Origin: Stentor roeselii
Taxonomy: Eukaryota > Ciliophora > Heterotrichea > Heterotrichida > Stentoridae
DNA length: 64,000 bases
Direction of reading: 5' to 3'
Assembly: GCA_006503475.1 (NCBI GenBank)
Contig: RSEH01000235.1
Span: 1-64,000, forward strand
A program made the position numbers and the translations under genes. Shown here piece by piece: positions 1 to 11,111 of this stretch. The notes under the pieces are model-generated. The model was given only the letters and a program-made list of their open reading frames with translations, searched no databases and was not told the DNA's origin. How positions within the stretch are numbered: the first letter of the stretch is position 1; every line of letters starts with the position of its first letter.

Positions 1-285
1 AATCACGGCCATTAAACATCTTAAGACCACTGCTGCTGAATGAAGCAAACAACTTATCAGCATTTCCTTCCAGATGAGCTTGAAAATTGCCCTCACAAAT
101 GAAGGAGATGCTCTTTTTAACTCATTTTTCCAGTGAGTCTCTAACTTTTCACCATTTAGTTTTAGGTTTAAATCTTCTGGAATTTCACAGAGTGGTGGGT
201 TTTTGCTTCGTTTCAAGTGTTTAAAAATCCAGGTGAAAAGGCAATTCCACTTTATGGACTTTGTTTTAATGGTCCCAGAATCCAT
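1..285 (-). CDS. ABCC/MRP-type ABC transporter, N-terminal fragment (runs off window)
   Basis: An open frame of 95 codons starts at ATG 285 and runs off the left edge. The visible N-terminus has a short basic/aromatic lead (KWNCLFTWIFKHLKR), then the proline-linked segment PPLCEIPEDLNLKLNGEKLE. The stretch ETHWKNELKRASPSFVRAIF leads into the first hydrophobic helix. The order W-x-x-E, then PS-hhRAhF, then TM1 is the usual entry to the first ABC transmembrane domain of full-length ABCC (multidrug-resistance-associated) transporters, which export conjugated organic anions. No nucleotide-binding domain lies inside the window, so the family call rests on this entry motif alone. No stop or frameshift is visible in the part seen. 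Confidence 0.6.
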   Translation of the reverse strand, partial: MDSGTIKTKSIKWNCLFTWIFKHLKRSKNPPLCEIPEDLNLKLNGEKLETHWKNELKRASPSFVRAIFKLIWKEMLISCLLHSAAVVLRCLMAVI

Positions 286-1269
286 ATTTATTATGCTAGG
301 TTTTCATCAAATTTTCAAGAGACTAATTTTAAGGGATTTAAAATTTGCTTTATTTTTAGATTTCTGATGATTTTTTTTTAAAATGAAAACAATCAATCAG
401 GAATTTTTTTTGTACAAGTTGAGAAATTCACCGTGACTTTCAGATAAATCGACTGGTGCTCTTGGGTAATGATTTATGATTGTCTTGTTGAATCTTGGGA
501 ATTTTCTAAGTGGTCTATTTAAAATTATTAGGAAAATATCTAGATTTTATTAGAAGAAAATGTCAGAACGTAATTCAAATGTTTAGTATTTGAGAAAAGT
601 CAAGAGAGAATATTTAGAAGGACTTTTTATTATGTGATTGCAAGAGTAGGACCCTTTTATATAATTAGCAGAAAGCTATGATTTATAACTATGTTTAAAA
701 ATTTTCTGATGGAATCAGAGATGATTTTCTTAGAGCTTTTAATTTGAAACAATTTATCCTTTATTATATTATTAGTTTTCAACAAGTATAGTGAATACTT
801 TGAAATATTGTGAAAATATTTCAAATATCTTTACATCTTGAACATTTTTCGAATACTTTGAGCATATTTGAAAGTTCTTGAGGTAGAATTTGGCTAGATT
901 ATTGATCAACTCAATACTTATTCTATCTACTATTCATTACAAAACCCTAAATTAAAATCTCATAAAATTTCAAGTTATACTAAGTTTATTAAGTTTTTCA
1001 ATCTTCAAATTTGATTAAAAATAAAATTCGTTCTATGATGAAAATAATACATAATTAATTGAAAATATTCTATAACGAAGCATTTCTTCAAATAAAATGC
1101 ATAAGATTTCGATTAATTATAGAATTCGGTGCCATAATTACCCATGCAAAATATTTTTAAAACGAAAAACAAAATGTAATTGAGATAATGTTTATCAATA
1201 AGGCTAGTGGCTCTATCCAGCTACTTTTCTAATCAATATTGATATAAAAGTCACTCTCTATTGAAGCCC
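286..1269. other. AT-rich gene-poor stretch
   Basis: This stretch is upstream of the ABCC gene. It is very AT-rich, with stops in all frames. I see no recognisable coding remnant, RNA gene or repeat. The ABCC promoter presumably lies in its first few hundred bases. Confidence 0.5.
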
Positions 1270-1620
1270 TTTTAATAATGTTGAAAATTACAGAGAAATA
1301 CGTGAAAACTTCTGAGGAACACAGCAAAGTAGCCAGAGGTATGCAATCAGTCCTAATCGAAGGATTGCTATTTAAGAACTGTTCAATCGACACCCTACAA
1401 GGACCTGAGTTTCAATCAAACTGGAAAGTTAAACTCATAATCTAAAATTTTTTCATAAATCGCATAAGGTTCTTCTTCCTCATGTCTAAAAGGACGGCTT
1501 CCATAAAGAAACTCAAAATCATGATGCCGAGACTACAATAGTCACAAAGGGCTTCATATCCTATGGCCATATAATGAGCATCTCTTTTCGATCTCTCAGA
1601 TAATATAGTCTAGAACTTCT
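1270..1620 (-). pseudogene. Remnant of a PKA/PKG-type (AGC) protein kinase C-lobe
   Basis: Read on the minus strand, pieces in different frames give a typical AGC kinase C-lobe. AHYMA is followed by a GYEALCDYCSLGIMI-like segment, corresponding to the post-APE CDYWSLGI motif. After a frame change come EFLYGSRPFRHEEEEPYAIY and EKILDYEF, which closely resemble the C-lobe of cyclic-nucleotide-dependent kinases. Downstream lie stops and NPS-x-RLG-like debris, as expected for the sub-domain XI region. At least one frameshift and several stops interrupt it, the CDYW tryptophan is altered, and no N-lobe is present. This is a dead, 5'-truncated kinase copy. The PKG-like assignment rests on the EEEEPYAIYEKIL motif. 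Confidence 0.7.
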
Positions 1621-2190
1621 CCTTTAAGTTTATCAAGTTGATTTAGGACTTCATTTATTTGGAACTAGCCTTCTTAACATTTCCAAAAAGATTATTCCAA
1701 GCATCAATCGCTTCATGGAACCCTTCATCGAATTTTGCTTATTTATAAGAATAAAAGGAGGCAAAGATATTATTTCAAATGCATCTTCTTCAAGGTTCAT
1801 CAGTTTCACCTAGCAAGGCGTAAAGCAAGGCAATAATCGAATCATCAATACTGCATTCAGTCAAAAGATAAGTAAAGTCAGCATCTTCGGCTTTTTTTAT
1901 CCTTTCTTTAGAGATGCATTGATTTTAGATACAAACTTCAGAGGCGCTGCTATAAATTCGAATATATCATAGATATCATGATTACTAGTTTTCATGATTA
2001 CAGTATCATTATCCTTTTTCTTGAATGATTTGATAACTCCACAGCTCATTTATAAGAAACTTAGCCATACTAGTTCTAAAAATTTTAGAGCGATAAGAAT
2101 AATAGATTTAGTTTTATTTTATTACAAGTATTATCTTTATGGCCATATCAAATCGGAAGGGCTTAATAATCAACATAATATTAAATAGAT
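1621..2190 (-). pseudogene. Possible coding relic of unknown family
   Basis: On the minus strand several consecutive patches look protein-like but lie in different frames, separated by stops: KERIKKAEDADFTYLLTECS with SIIALLYALLGETDEP, then FDEGFHEAIDAWNNLFGNVK, then NEVLNQLDKLKGEVLDYI. Composition (acidic and basic residues mixed with Leu/Ile) suggests a helical soluble protein. It sits directly upstream of the kinase remnant and could belong to the same dead gene or a neighbour. I do not recognise the family. A 64-codon plus-strand frame (1994-2188) overlaps it and has no protein-like features. Confidence 0.3.
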
Positions 2191-3248
2191 GAATGGATTT
2201 GATCCTATTTCATGCATATTTTTAATTCTTTGTATTTGGATATGAAAATTTAATGATTCATTAAGTATCTGAGTCTGTATTTAATTAATAGAATTAACTT
2301 TACTTTAATTTGACTTCAGTATATTTTCCCTTTCTTTTGTAATTTTAAGCATCAAGTTATTTTCTAGCTTGAAAATTTAAGGGACGATTCATAATGAATT
2401 ATTACGGAAAGCGTTATTGCTATCTAGCCCTTTTAGATTCATGATAATTGTATAGTTTTAGAATAATTTATATCTACTTTGATGCCGGAAAGGGATTTAA
2501 TCAGGTACCACACTTTGAATCTGGTTATTCTACTTATATAATTAATTTTGAAAGTTTCTAGATAAAAGTAAAATAAATTAATAAATAATAATTAGGCACA
2601 TAATACTTTCACATTTATATAGCGTAGTAGTTATTCATTCTTACATTTTGATAAATCCCAGTGATAGAAGAAATCGAAAGAAAATGATGATGGTTCAATT
2701 TATTCAGATGAGAAATGAGCGAAGAAATTTACTTGGGCAAAGGTTATTAATTTGGGTAGCTTCAAGAAGTTTCTTTATAAAATTTATCTTCAAATTTTGC
2801 TCAAATTTTTAAATTTTTAAAGTTTAGGCTTTTCATATTCTAAACAAGCTATAATTTGTTGGATACAGCTACCAAATCATTTCTGAAAAAGCAAATAAAA
2901 TCTTGAACATATACTTAATAATAGATTTATGAAATTTTGATTTCTATAAAAATCTTTAAGAAAAAGAATATGCTACTAACTTAAGCAATAGTGAACAAGT
3001 AGTGATTATATTTAATGCTTGCATAAATGATTTCTACTAAACCAGGCAAAATCAATCCTTCTTCTCTTCAGAAATTTTCCTAATATTTTTGGTTATTTTT
3101 TTGTTCTGATATCTTGTCTCAAGAGAACCCAAATCAAAGAAAAACAAATTCAAGATAAAAGCCTTGAAAACTTGCGAAATATTCAAGAGTTTAGAATTCT
3201 TACATCCAAAATAACCCAAATCTAGACCCTCTAAAAGGATGATAAAAA
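2191..3248. other. AT-rich intergenic region upstream of the cysteine-rich receptor
   Basis: About 1 kb with no convincing coding segment, RNA gene or repeat. It is dense in stops in all frames. The 3' end provides the promoter and 5' leader of the receptor at 3249. Confidence 0.5.
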
Positions 3249-6200
3249 ATGGTTAGTGTTCTTTGTTTCGGGCTTTTATTTCAGCCAGTCTTATCATCTC
3301 AGCTTGTTTCATACCAATTCGGTAAAATATTTGGGCAAGTTTTTTACGATTTCTCCAGTTCTGGAAATCATGGACAAAACGGTGAAAGTGTTGATTCAAC
3401 TCTCTATGATACAATACCTATTGACAGAGGGGCTTACTTTTCTTCTTCGAGTTCTTTCATCCAGCTTCCTCCAAACAATATAAACTCAAATGGAATTTCT
3501 TTAGGTTCACTTTTTTCAATTGTTTTATGGGTGTATCCATTCGATGCTCCATATGATCTTCATCTAACTTTTCGGATAAAAGATTGTTCGAACTATTTCT
3601 CATTGTTTCGGTTGGCGACTTTCAATACATTTCGATGTGAAATAAATAAATCTGGACTTAAAGAAATTCATTCAAGTCAAAAATTCCAAATTGCTGTTCC
3701 AAGTAATTCATATCTAGAAAAATGGGTCTGTGCATCAATGATAAACGATGATATAACAACTCTATATGCTGCAAATGGAATCCAAGTACTTCAAATCACC
3801 CAGACAACTACCTACTCTGAAATAGGATCATATAATCATTACATAGGGTCACCAGGGAGTTCATTTATCGGATTTCTTTGGAGTTTCTATATTTTTAATG
3901 AATCAGTTATTCTAAGTAACTTCTACGATGATCTATATAATGGCGCTAATTGTTTAGTGCCTCCGTGTTCTCCACCCTGCTCACCTGGTATAAAAGAAGA
4001 AAGCTTAAGTTACTGCATCTCTACTCTCGATGCAACTTCATGTCCATCCTGCTCGTTTGGTTGTTCTGAAGGAGTTTGCCTTGATTGCAGTCCTTGCAAT
4101 TCAAAAAGCTGTAAACTTATTAACCAACAAGTCTTGTGCATATGTCCTTTCGGATCAACAGGCTTTAATTGTTCTTGCGCCTCTGATCAATACTTTAATA
4201 GCTCTATTTTTAACTGTAAGAAATGCCATGACGAATGCTCAAGTTGTAAAGAAGATAAGATATGTCTTGAATGCCCTAAAACTAATTCAGAGCCTCACGT
4301 CTCAAGAGGTTGTCAATGCAAAGTCGGTTATTTTAATGTTTCAGCTTTGATTGATCAAGGAACTTGCTCAATATGCTCCTCTGACTGCTTATCATGTTCT
4401 AATGATAGTTCATGCACATCTTGCAAAGCTGAAAATTCTGAATTAGATAGTTTTGGGAAGTGTGCATGCAAGAATGGATTCATCCAGGACAAAGAAATGA
4501 GCTTCATTGATGCTTGTATATGTCAAGGTAACAACCGAATATTAGAAAATGGTAACTGTAAATGTAAAGTTGGTTATTTTATTAAAGATGATTCTAAAGT
4601 TCCTGCTGTTTGTAGTACCTGTCCTCAAACTTGTTTCGAGTGCGAAAACTCAGTTCATTGTGAGTCCTGCAACTTTACCACAAGTTTTTTTGATTCAGAA
4701 GGAATTTGCAGATGTGTAGAAGGCTTTTATAATAATAATTCAAAATCTTGTGTCAATTGTACCAAAGATTGCTTTGGATGTAATTCCAAAAGCAACTGCA
4801 CATTATGCAATTACCAAAATTCTTTCCTCGAAAACAATACCTGCATTTGTAAGAAAGGATACTGGAAAAATCCAAGTTCAGAAGAAGAAACCTGCTTGCC
4901 CTGCACAGATATAGAATCGGGCCTCATTTTAAATGAAACTTGCATGTGCGATGATGGATTTTTTCTGCAAAACGATCTCACATGTGTCAAATGTGAAAAA
5001 GACTGTTTTGAATGCCAGGCTTCCAGTTATTGTTCTATATGCGATTATGAAAACTCTCATTTTGAGGATAGAGTTTGCAAGTGTAAAGATGGGTTCATTC
5101 TTGACCAGACCTGCAAGCCGAATGTCTTTTATGCGAATCTTACAATAAGCATGGACTTCAAAGCCACAATATGGTTTGATCAGAAATTAAAAGATCCTCT
5201 AGACGAATCTCAGCTTTTAATATTTTTAGACGAAAAAAGCATCAATTTTCAGATAAAAACAATTGAAATGGATCGGTTTGAAGTCGAATATGATCAAGAT
5301 TTATTAACGAAAACCTCTGTCTTTAGAGTGTCTTTTTCACATGGAATTATTTCTGAGATGTCAGCGATGCTTCAGACTAAGTTTTTGAATAAGACCATCA
5401 TCAGTATTGGTGATGAAATGACCAAACTTCAAGAACTCAAAAAAGAAGCGAAGAAATCTTTAGAAATGGCTGAGGATGGAACTACTGCTGGTGTTTCATT
5501 ATCTTTAGGAATTAGTCTATTGAGTTTTGATGCTAATTCTTTTTTTGACTTTTTGAGTACAGCAGAAATATTCTATAGTCCTTATCTTTTCAATCTCCAG
5601 CTTAATCCTATTCTTGAAAGTTTCTTACTTGGAACTAGAGTCCAAAAAAAAACTGTTAAAGTAATAAAGAAGTTGATTAATGAACGAAATGGTATCGCAT
5701 TAAATAAAAAGTATGAGTTATTCGGATTTTCAACAAATTTGTTCTTAATCAATACTGAGCCTTTCATGCAAACATTTATAGGTCTTTGTGCACTGTTTAT
5801 TCTACTCTCACTTTTAAAAATGATTCAAATGCTTGAAAGAAAGTTAAATCCGATATGCTCTCTTTTCAGATACACAATCTTTCTCAGATTCTGGATGCAG
5901 TCATTTTTAGAGTTTCTTATTTGTTTGAACTTAGGATTTTCTAAAAATAGTCTGAATAATGCTTTCCAAATAATAAACTTAAGCATTTTAACAATTATTT
6001 CAGTACTTATTAAACAGGCTATTGAAATATTGATGGTTTTTTATCTAATCAAGCTGGTTTATGACCGATCCCTGCTGAAAACTAATCAAGAAATTCAAGA
6101 CTTCAATAAAAAGTTTGGAATTTTCTTCATTGAGTTCAAAGACGAACATTTTAGATACTGGTTGTTTTATGTTTTCTTCATCTGGAGGAGAATTTTAATC

Positions 6201-6617
6201 GCAGGTTTTTTAGTAATTGAAATAGATGGAGTAGCTCAGATAATTTTCTCTGCATCTTTCAGCTCGATTGTATTTAAAATTTAGATTTTCTTATATGTGT
6301 TGTTTTTCAGATGTTTCAAATCAAAGCTGCTCAACGCTTACCATATCGTGAAGGAAGCTCTGATCTTAATTTATTATGCAGCTATTTTTTATTCTTGTCT
6401 TAATGGGCAAAAGATGACAAGAAATATTTCTTATTGCTGCATTTGTTTAATTGCTATCGCTTGGGGTCTGAATTCTGCTTTCAATATCTTGACCTTGATT
6501 ATGAAAATCATTGAAAGAATTAAAAGATGGAGGCAAAGATCATCAATAGCTCAAGTCCACAATTTAAATTCTGATGAAACAAATATATTTAGCAGTCCTA
6601 ACCTCAAACTTAAATAG
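3249..6617 (+). CDS. Cysteine-rich multi-TM surface receptor-like protein (LamG-like head, furin-type repeats), one 15-nt intron
   Basis: The product is about 1,117 aa after removal of a 15-nt intron at 6270-6284. It begins with a signal peptide (MVSVLCFGLLFQPVLSSQ). Residues about 20-235 resemble a concanavalin/LamG-type jelly-roll module (YDFSSSGNHGQNG, DRGAYFSS). From about 240 to 625 are many CxxC-rich units of the pattern CxxC...C.....C.C..G(F/Y), the furin/growth-factor-receptor-like repeats expanded in ciliates. A roughly 150-residue linker precedes a C-terminal bundle of hydrophobic helices (from about 830 on), and a polar tail ends the protein. Ligand and function are unknown; surface adhesion or sensing is inference. 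A homologous decayed copy lies tail-to-tail at 7511-11111. Without the intron the frame would stop at the TAG that forms the intron's 3' end. Confidence 0.8.
6270..6284 (+). other. 15-nt spliceosomal intron
   Basis: The sequence is gtatttaaaatttag: 5' GTA, 3' TAG, exactly 15 nt. It is in phase 0, so an unspliced message would read straight into its terminal TAG. After removal the frame continues for 110 codons of the same hydrophobic C-terminus, with a counterpart in the paralogue at 7511-7984. Length and borders match the 15/16-nt introns known from Stentor. Confidence 0.85.
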
Positions 6618-7510
6618 TTTAATTAATATCTAAACTAATAGTTAATAGATTTTATATTTGTCAGCAAATCTTGTTATATTATCATCATTATCCTCTCTTT
6701 ACTTAAAGAAAATAAATCAGAAATACTAAAAAAAGAAAGAATTTCAGTTTATAAACTATTTTAATTCATTAATCACTTACTTTAAATCACCAAAGTATCA
6801 GCTTTAATAATTTTAAGTATTTGTTTAGATTATTTATTTTTTAAAATGGGGTTAGGCTGTGAGTCTTTTTTTTTGGAAGAGGAATAATTTTTATAAATTT
6901 AGGATTATTCAACTCGTTCGCCTCTTTTCAAACCTTTAATTTTCAATAATATTGAGCTCTTGAGCTATTAATATTTTTTTTATATCAAGTCTATCTAAAT
7001 TGAAATAGAAAATGTATTAAAGAATTTTTAATAATCAGATATATTTATTAAGCATCTTCGGACATCATTATTTATTATCCGAAAACCCAAAAAATTAATT
7101 AGGGTTAATTATTGGTATTTGGCCTATCTTTTTAAATAAATTTTATTCTTAAGGTCTTATCAATTTTATCAAATTTAATTCTTGATAGAACCTATTTGAC
7201 ATTACCTAAACACTGTTTCAAGATTTAGAAGGTATCAAAACTAGTTATCTATTTTTAGTAGTTACTTCGATCATAACTACTTGATCATCTTTCATTCTAA
7301 TATTAAAGTTGATCTCACTATTCTATCGTTGATAAAATATTGAGTGGTAACTATTTTAAAGTATGATAAGATTTATTCATCACAAGAAATCAATTTATTA
7401 TTATTTACGGATTGATAATCTTTAGCTATTAAGTAATTTAGACTATTCATTTAACAATCAAAAGGTTTTTCATAAATAAATTAGAATACTTTCAATAATT
7501 ATCTAAAAGT
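6618..7510. other. AT-rich spacer between tail-to-tail receptor copies
   Basis: About 0.9 kb separates the 3' ends of the intact and the decayed cysteine-rich receptor genes. I see no coding segment and no clear inverted arm or tandem repeat. Confidence 0.5.
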
Positions 7511-10500
7511 TTATTTATTCAAGTTCTCTAATCTGATTATATTATCAGCTTTCCTCACAAAATTCAAAGATCTCTGCTTAATAACTTCTTCCCATAATTC
7601 TTTTAAAGTTTTCATGAAAATGATCACACATATAATAAATTGTATTCCAACTGTGAAAATTATATAATAAATACAAATATTATCAATAATTTCAATTTTT
7701 TCTTTATCTTTGATGAATAGAACTAAACTTGAAACAATAAAAACCAAAAGAATGCAAAGTTCCCCTAAAGTTTGCGAAATAAAAACTACTTTTTCTTTGA
7801 ATGATCTGAATTTAATCAAGTAAAACAAAACAAAAGCGCTACAGGCAACGTGAATAAAAGCCTGGAGTTCAGGATAGTTATTGAAGTATATTTGAACTAT
7901 CGAATAAATCAACCTTCTAAGGAAAAATAAAGGATAATAAAGAGTGGGAATGATTCCCTTTGTTACCCAAAATTCATCATACAAAGACCCATACTTTTAA
8001 AGAAATTCACGATCATTAATTGATTCTGATGAGTTTTTCATTGTAACAAACAGTATGAAAGGAGAAAAAATTGCTAATAACTAAATAAAACTTACACTGA
8101 TAATCACAGAAATGGCAATATAAATGGTGACTTAAACTTTTATTAATGCTTTCTTCGTAGAAATTACTGCTTTTACTTGAACAAAAGAGAATATTGAAAG
8201 TTCCAAAAAGGCCTCAATCCAAAACCTAATCAAAATGTTGAATTTATACTTTTCTTTTAATTTTTGTAGTTTTGCCGACTTGTTGAAGCACTTTTGAAGT
8301 AATACAAAGAGAAGGGTTGTTACCAGGCATTGAACAAAAAGCAGCAAAATTTCCCTGGTGTTCATTATTATAACAGTTGTCGAAATTCCAAATCTCTTTG
8401 CATATTTACTTGGAGGTGAAGTTGCATCTGACTTTGAAAAATGGCTGATGGAAGTAGGAATCAAATTATAATTGATTAATGTTGCTGAATTTTCTCTGAA
8501 ACGTTATGAATAAGGAACTGAGTTTAAAGGCAAGTAAATTATTAGTTGCATCATGTTTAAAAGTGACCAAAAACCTGATGGATTTGATGATAATCCCATA
8601 CCTGCACAAGCTGCAACAGAAATCTGAAACATTGGTTTAAGTATAGATTTAGATATTTTGATTGTTGTCGTTTCAGGCGATACCTTACCCCAATATTCAT
8701 AATTAAACAGCATAGAGTTATTACTACTGTAAATTTCTCTTTTTGTTATCTTGATAAACACATCAGCTTTTGCATTGATAACTAATTTTCCCAATACTGA
8801 AATTTGGTAATTATAAGAATTAATTCTCTTAAGGTAGAATCTGTAATTCTTTTGATTGATTTCTACTAAAATTTCTTCAGTCTTTATTCGAGTGATCAAA
8901 GGTTCACTGAATTTAAGTTCAAATTGATGTAAGTTTAAGACAGTAAAATTTGCATAAAAATACTTTTCTTTGCACTTTCCTTTAAAATTTTCATATCCTT
9001 TTCTACAAACACATTTTTGATTAAGTGAAACTGTGTTTTCTGAGCAGGTTATACATATCAAGTCTTTATCGCAATTTTCACATAATTCACTACACTGAAC
9101 GCATGAGGCTTTTTGAACTTTCGAGCATAGTACTATGCATTCGCCTTTCTGATTAACTTCAGCGAATGGATCTTTGCAACTTGTGCAATGAGTATCATTC
9201 AAACAAGTGAGGCACTCACTGTTGCATTTGATACAAGTATTTTCATTTGAAGGTTCAACTTCACTCCAAAACCCTGGCTTGCATTTGCATTTCTTTCCAG
9301 ATTTTTCAGAATTTCCATTGATACATTCTAAACATTCGAAATTGTTGCATCTTTTGCAACTCAATTCGCAGGGAGTACAAAAGTAAGAGTTTTCATCCAT
9401 GAAGTATTTTTCCATACACTCACAAGATACTTCTGTATTTAATGCAAGAGTATCATAACAAGAAATACATAGATTTGACTCTGAGCACGTTTTGCAATGA
9501 CTTCCACAAGAAGTGCACATATTTGAAATTCCTAAGTAAAAACCCAGACCGCAAATATATGTGGAATTAACTAAAATTGCTTTATCATCTGTGCAAGAAA
9601 TGCATGGATCCATTGAAGAACATTCCTTGCAACCTAATTGACAACTAGTGCAGATGCTATAATCAATTGCGTAGAATCCTGAGTTGCATTTGCATTCATT
9701 TCCATCAGAATATGAGTTTAAATCCAAACAACTTGAACAACGACTCTCTTGCGAACATGTTTTGCACCCAGCACCACAGGGTTCGCAGCTCGATGTACTT
9801 TTTGAATAGAATCCATCGTCGCAAATACAAGAACCTTCTGAAGCATGAGTATTGGGATTGGCACAGCTTGTGCAAGGATTATCAATTAAGCAGGAGGAAC
9901 ATCCTGAGTTTTTAATACAGCAAGAATCAGAATCAGTTAGGGGTGAAGTTGGATAGTAATCTGCCTTACAGTAGCAAAATCCAGATAAAATATGAGTATT
10001 TAAACTTTTGCAAGATAAACAATTTCCATAATCATCACATGTTTGACATCCAGGTTTACAGCAAATCCCATTAGAACTGCACTTCATACATCCAGACGGG
10101 CAGCATTCTCCATCCAAATTACAAATATTGCATCCAGTTTTGCAGCATATTCCAGCAAAATTGCAGTTACTGCATCCATTTTTACAGCATTTATTATTGA
10201 CACTGATAAATCCAGTCCTGCATGAGCATGCAATGACAGAATATTCATAAGGCGCAGCGATATTCTTTTCAAAGCAAGTATTCGTGGTTCGGTCATATCC
10301 ACAACTCGCTGAATTCGATTGCAAAAATAGTTGATAGTGACTGAACATCCAGTTGATGATAAGTCACATGCAGAACCTTCTGAGTCCTGCAGAGAATTCA
10401 AGTTGATTGGCAAGCAGCCTTTTCCCAGACTGTCAACTATTGTGACGGTGCAGGAGCAGGTCCCAGGAACTAAACAAGAAGAGGACGGAGAGTTGATCAT

Positions 10501-11111
10501 GTATAAAGAATGGTCAGGACTGCCTTGCATAATAACGAAGTTCCAAACAAATCCTCTTACACTTGTTATTAATTCCACACTAGTTCCTATTCCTATGTTA
10601 TAGTTAGTGAACGATGTGGGAAAACTACAAGTCACTGAAGCCTTTTCAATTGAGTTTATTAATGCTCGAAAAGTTTCTCCGTCATAGGAAAGGACTACCA
10701 ACAACCATTGTTCAGAAGGAAAACTTCCTGAACTACCTCTTCCTTGTTTGTTTACTTGATAGTCAACATTAATATAAACTGAATCATTAGATGAAAACCT
10801 TCCTAGAAAGTATCGATTATAGTTGTCATAACCTCTGAAGATCAGTCGGTATTGAGTGTCTTCAGCCATAACCCAGGTCAAGTATGTAACCGAAATTGGC
10901 AATTGAAGACTATTTGGTCCCATTATTTACTGTTGTCCTTTCTGAGATGAGCTCCACGATCTGTAAAACGAACTGAATCATCTTGCAAATTTCTTGTCCC
11001 GTGATTGTTGTTTCCGGAATAATCCCAAATTTTTACACCGAAGTTTATACTAAAGCGGTAGTCTAGGATAGTTGCACTCACCGTAAAGAAAATTAAACCT
11101 AAGGTCAGCAT
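7511..11111 (-). pseudogene. Decayed paralogue of the cysteine-rich multi-TM receptor
   Basis: The same architecture as 3249-6617 is readable in order on the minus strand. It has a signal peptide and LamG-like start at 11111 (DYSGNNNHG, DRGAH), LamG remainder to about 10330, CxxC-rich repeats from about 10300 to 8960, a linker, then multi-TM segments down to a polar tail (ADNIIRLENLNK) resembling the intact gene's C-terminus. The frame breaks near 10923 and again near 10320, beside a run of five T. In-frame TAA stops remain at 8504-8506, at 8132-8134 and just before 7984. None of these is explained by a 15/16-nt GT-AG intron, whereas a further in-frame TAG is removed by an intron at 8081-8095. 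I call it a pseudogene, although two or three assembly errors could inflate the damage. Confidence 0.75.
8081..8095 (-). other. 15-nt intron within the decayed receptor copy
   Basis: On the minus strand the sequence is gtaagttttatttag: 15 nt, GTA...TAG, phase 0, ending in an in-frame TAG. Flanking residues (SVIIS before, LLAIF after) form one hydrophobic helix. The intact paralogue has no intron here, and its own intron has no counterpart in this copy. Confidence 0.75.

Noticed and set aside
1279-1443. Plus-strand 54-codon open frame starting MLKITEKYVKTSEE
   Set aside because: It is antisense to the kinase remnant on the minus strand, lacks a family, and is short.
1994-2188. 64-codon plus-strand frame in the AT-rich region
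   Set aside because: No domain or signal; overlaps protein-like patches on the minus strand; AT-rich chance frame.
8495-8520. Intron removing the TAA at 8504-8506
   Set aside because: The available GT...AG span is 23 nt and changes frame; treated as a premature stop.
10905-10930. Intron explaining the frame break at 10923
   Set aside because: The only GT...AG span there is 21 nt (gtaaataatgggaccaaatag) and does not restore the frame; the tiny-intron size class is 15/16 nt.
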